8,423 nucleotides of DNA from Mucilaginibacter sp. (lineage in GTDB: Bacteria; Bacteroidota; Bacteroidia; Sphingobacteriales; Sphingobacteriaceae). The notes under the pieces are model-generated. The model did no database searches, had not been told where the DNA came from, and saw only the letters and a program-made list of their open reading frames with translations. Below are positions 7,159 to 8,423 of this stretch, one piece after another. The translations under genes were made by a program, and so were the position numbers. Positions within the stretch are counted from its first letter, which is position 1. Every line of letters begins with the position of its first letter. The stretch covers positions 1 through 8,423 of the forward strand of contig JAICXZ010000092.1 in assembly GCA_025934475.1 (NCBI GenBank), given 5' to 3'.

Positions 7159-7397
7159 GGATTACGTGCATTTAGTTTTTGGTCAATAAATGATACAGTT
7201 TCTTCCCATGTATAGGTCTTCGCAAAGCCACTTTCAAGCTCATTATAACGTCGGTCGAGTTCAGCCCTTTGTTCTTTTGTGAGGTATCCGTCATAATCAA
7301 TTTCATCTTCCAAGAGAGTATATAAAGCATTTAGTTTTTTATCCTCTGCCATATCGATGTATCTATACAGATGTTCCTTGATCCTGGCGACGGTCAT
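7155..7397 (-). CDS. Addiction-module antitoxin-like small protein, no toxin next to it
   Basis: An 80-residue, acidic, helical protein. The part LTKEQRAELDRRYNELESGFAKTYTWEE (residues 39-66) is the typical C-terminal pattern of unstable-antitoxin/addiction-module proteins that pair with RelE/ParE-type toxins: an xLDRRxxExxSG helix followed by the toxin-binding S/TW motif. The N-terminal half (RIKEHLYRYIDMAEDKKLNALYTLLEDEIDYDGY) is the helical dimer region of the Bacteroidota form. Family members normally lie directly upstream of a toxin gene of about 95 codons; here the - strand continues straight into the palindrome and then the antisense of the GH3 gene, with no toxin-sized reading frame. 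It is therefore an orphan antitoxin, a relic, or a solo regulator. The start ATG (7397-7395) has no clear ribosome site. The stop codon comes from the palindrome, so the last residues (about NARNP) may not be original. It is divergent from the helicase gene, with 90 bp between them. Confidence 0.72.
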   Translation of the reverse strand: MTVARIKEHLYRYIDMAEDKKLNALYTLLEDEIDYDGYLTKEQRAELDRRYNELESGFAKTYTWEETVSFIDQKLNARNP

Positions 7398-7487
7398 GGT
7401 ATCTTTTTACACGAAATCACTGAATTAAAAGTCATTTCTTAAAGCCGGTTTTCTTAGGGCCGCCTTTTTCGTATCTTTACTGGTCTT

Positions 7488-8423
7488 ATGCAATCCCCCC
7501 CCAACAAATACAACGAAAAATTTCTTGAAGCATTAGCCCGGCTCAACCCCGAACAGTTAGCTGCCGTGAACCAGATTGAAGGTCCGGTGCTGGTTGTGGC
7601 TGGTCCCGGCACTGGTAAAACGCAGATATTGGCTGCGCGTATTGGCAAAATTTTGCTTGAGACAGATGCAAATCCGCACGAGATATTGTGTCTTACCTAT
7701 ACCGATGCCGGAGCCGTAGCGATGCGCAAGCGCCTGTTTGATTTTATTGGCCCTGAAGCCTATCGCGTTAACATATACACTTTCCATGCCTTTTGTAACG
7801 AGATCATCCAGGAAAACCTGGAGTATTTCGGCAAACTGAATTTGGAGCCTTTGTCTGATCTTGATTCTGTAACATTGTTCCAGGAGCTGGTAGACGAGTT
7901 TCCGAACGATCATTTGCTGAAGCGCTTTACCGGCGACATTTATTACGATGTTCCGCGACTGAAAAACCTGTTCTCGGTGATGAAACGCGAGAACTGGAAC
8001 GAGGAAATGATCAGTCGCGCTGTTTCCGAGTATCTGGAGGATCTGCCCAATCGCGAAGAATACATTTACAAACGAGCCAACGCGGTAAAAGGAATTAAAG
8101 TTGGTGACGTAAAGCAAAAAGAAATTGACGCCGCCCGTGATGTGATGACCAAGTTGTTGGCCGCAGTTGCTGAGTACCAGCGATACGATGCCAAGATGAA
8201 GGGCCGTGGGTATTATGATTACGATGATATGATCATCTGGGTACTGAAGACTTTTCGTGAGGATGAGGATATGCTGCGCAAATACCAGGAGCGCTACCAG
8301 TATATTTTGGTGGATGAGTTCCAGGATACCAGCGGCTCACAGAGCGAATTGCTTAAATACCTGCTTAATTATTGGGAGACGCCCAATGTGTTTGTGGTCG
8401 GAGACGATGACCAGTCGATCTTC
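7488..8423 (+). CDS. UvrD/Rep-family superfamily I DNA helicase (3' partial)
   Basis: ATP-dependent 3'-5' DNA helicase of the UvrD/PcrA/Rep group, acting in DNA repair, recombination or replication restart. The 312 codons from the ATG at 7488 are open through the right edge, so only helicase domain 1A and the inserted 1B helical region are visible; the full protein would be 700-1100 residues. Seen: Q-motif LNPEQLAAV (19-27), Walker A GPGTGKT (39-45), motif Ia ILCLTYTDAGAVAMRKRL (66-83), motif Ib around YTFHAFCNEII (97-107), motif II DEFQDT (276-281) and motif III GDDDQSIF (305-312). Motif Ia differs from the usual TFTNKAA-x-x-M pattern by having DAGA instead of NKAA, which suggests a Bacteroidota-specific UvrD-like subgroup and not UvrD or Rep proper. 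A run of eight Cs (7495-7502) lies in codons 3-5. No strong ribosome site is visible; TATCTTTA at 7472-7479 is a near match to the -7 consensus, with a weak TTTT 19 bases upstream. Confidence 0.93.
   Translation, partial: MQSPPNKYNEKFLEALARLNPEQLAAVNQIEGPVLVVAGPGTGKTQILAARIGKILLETDANPHEILCLTYTDAGAVAMRKRLFDFIGPEAYRVNIYTFHAFCNEIIQENLEYFGKLNLEPLSDLDSVTLFQELVDEFPNDHLLKRFTGDIYYDVPRLKNLFSVMKRENWNEEMISRAVSEYLEDLPNREEYIYKRANAVKGIKVGDVKQKEIDAARDVMTKLLAAVAEYQRYDAKMKGRGYYDYDDMIIWVLKTFREDEDMLRKYQERYQYILVDEFQDTSGSQSELLKYLLNYWETPNVFVVGDDDQSIF

Noticed and set aside
7557..8117. Long - strand open frame (186 codons) opposite the helicase
   Set aside because: The + strand here encodes clear helicase motifs; the antisense translation is low-complexity and resembles no protein I know, so it is a shadow.
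1..8423. CRISPR array, tRNA or rRNA gene, insertion sequence, defence system
   Set aside because: No spaced direct repeats, no clover-leaf or rRNA-like sequence and no transposase or nuclease gene seen; the helicase alone is not enough to call a defence locus.

Overview
The window looks like chromosomal DNA of a Bacteroidota bacterium, most likely a Sphingobacteriaceae member of the Mucilaginibacter/Pedobacter type. The call rests on family resemblance by eye: a PorT/OmpW-like small outer-membrane beta-barrel, a secreted GH3 enzyme with a sequence style typical of that phylum, a Bacteroidota-style addiction-module antitoxin, and mostly weak ribosome-binding sites. No database search was possible, so the genus is a guess.

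Layout. Left block (1-3483, + strand): the C-terminal four fifths of an MsbA-type ABC exporter (cut by the left edge), overlapping by one base a GT2 glycosyltransferase, followed after 104 bp by a second GT2 that is clearly a paralogue of the first. This reads as a cell-surface glycan or lipopolysaccharide assembly and export segment. It is closed by a strong hairpin at 3517-3547 that can terminate transcription from both directions, because the next gene converges on it. Middle block (3567-5335): a secreted outer-membrane beta-barrel protein on the - strand, and divergent from it a 324-residue protein that looks like a remote GT9/heptosyltransferase-like (GT-B) enzyme. Right block (5401-8423): a secreted GH3 beta-N-acetylhexosaminidase-like enzyme (+), a small - strand antitoxin-like gene without a toxin, and the first 312 residues of a UvrD/Rep-family helicase (+), which runs open through the right edge.

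How the genes may work together: exporter, two GT2 enzymes and the GT9-like protein fit assembly of surface carbohydrate (lipopolysaccharide, O-antigen or capsule), while the GH3 enzyme fits peptidoglycan or GlcNAc-glycan turnover in the periplasm. The antitoxin and the helicase do not obviously belong to that theme.

The most striking non-coding structure is a perfect 28-bp palindrome at 7131-7158. It carries the stop codons of both convergent genes (GH3 and antitoxin) at mirror-image positions, at a place where longer GH3 relatives continue into a beta-lactamase-like domain and where a toxin gene would usually follow the antitoxin. I found no convincing complete new system; the palindrome junction and the divergent GT9-like gene are the best leads.
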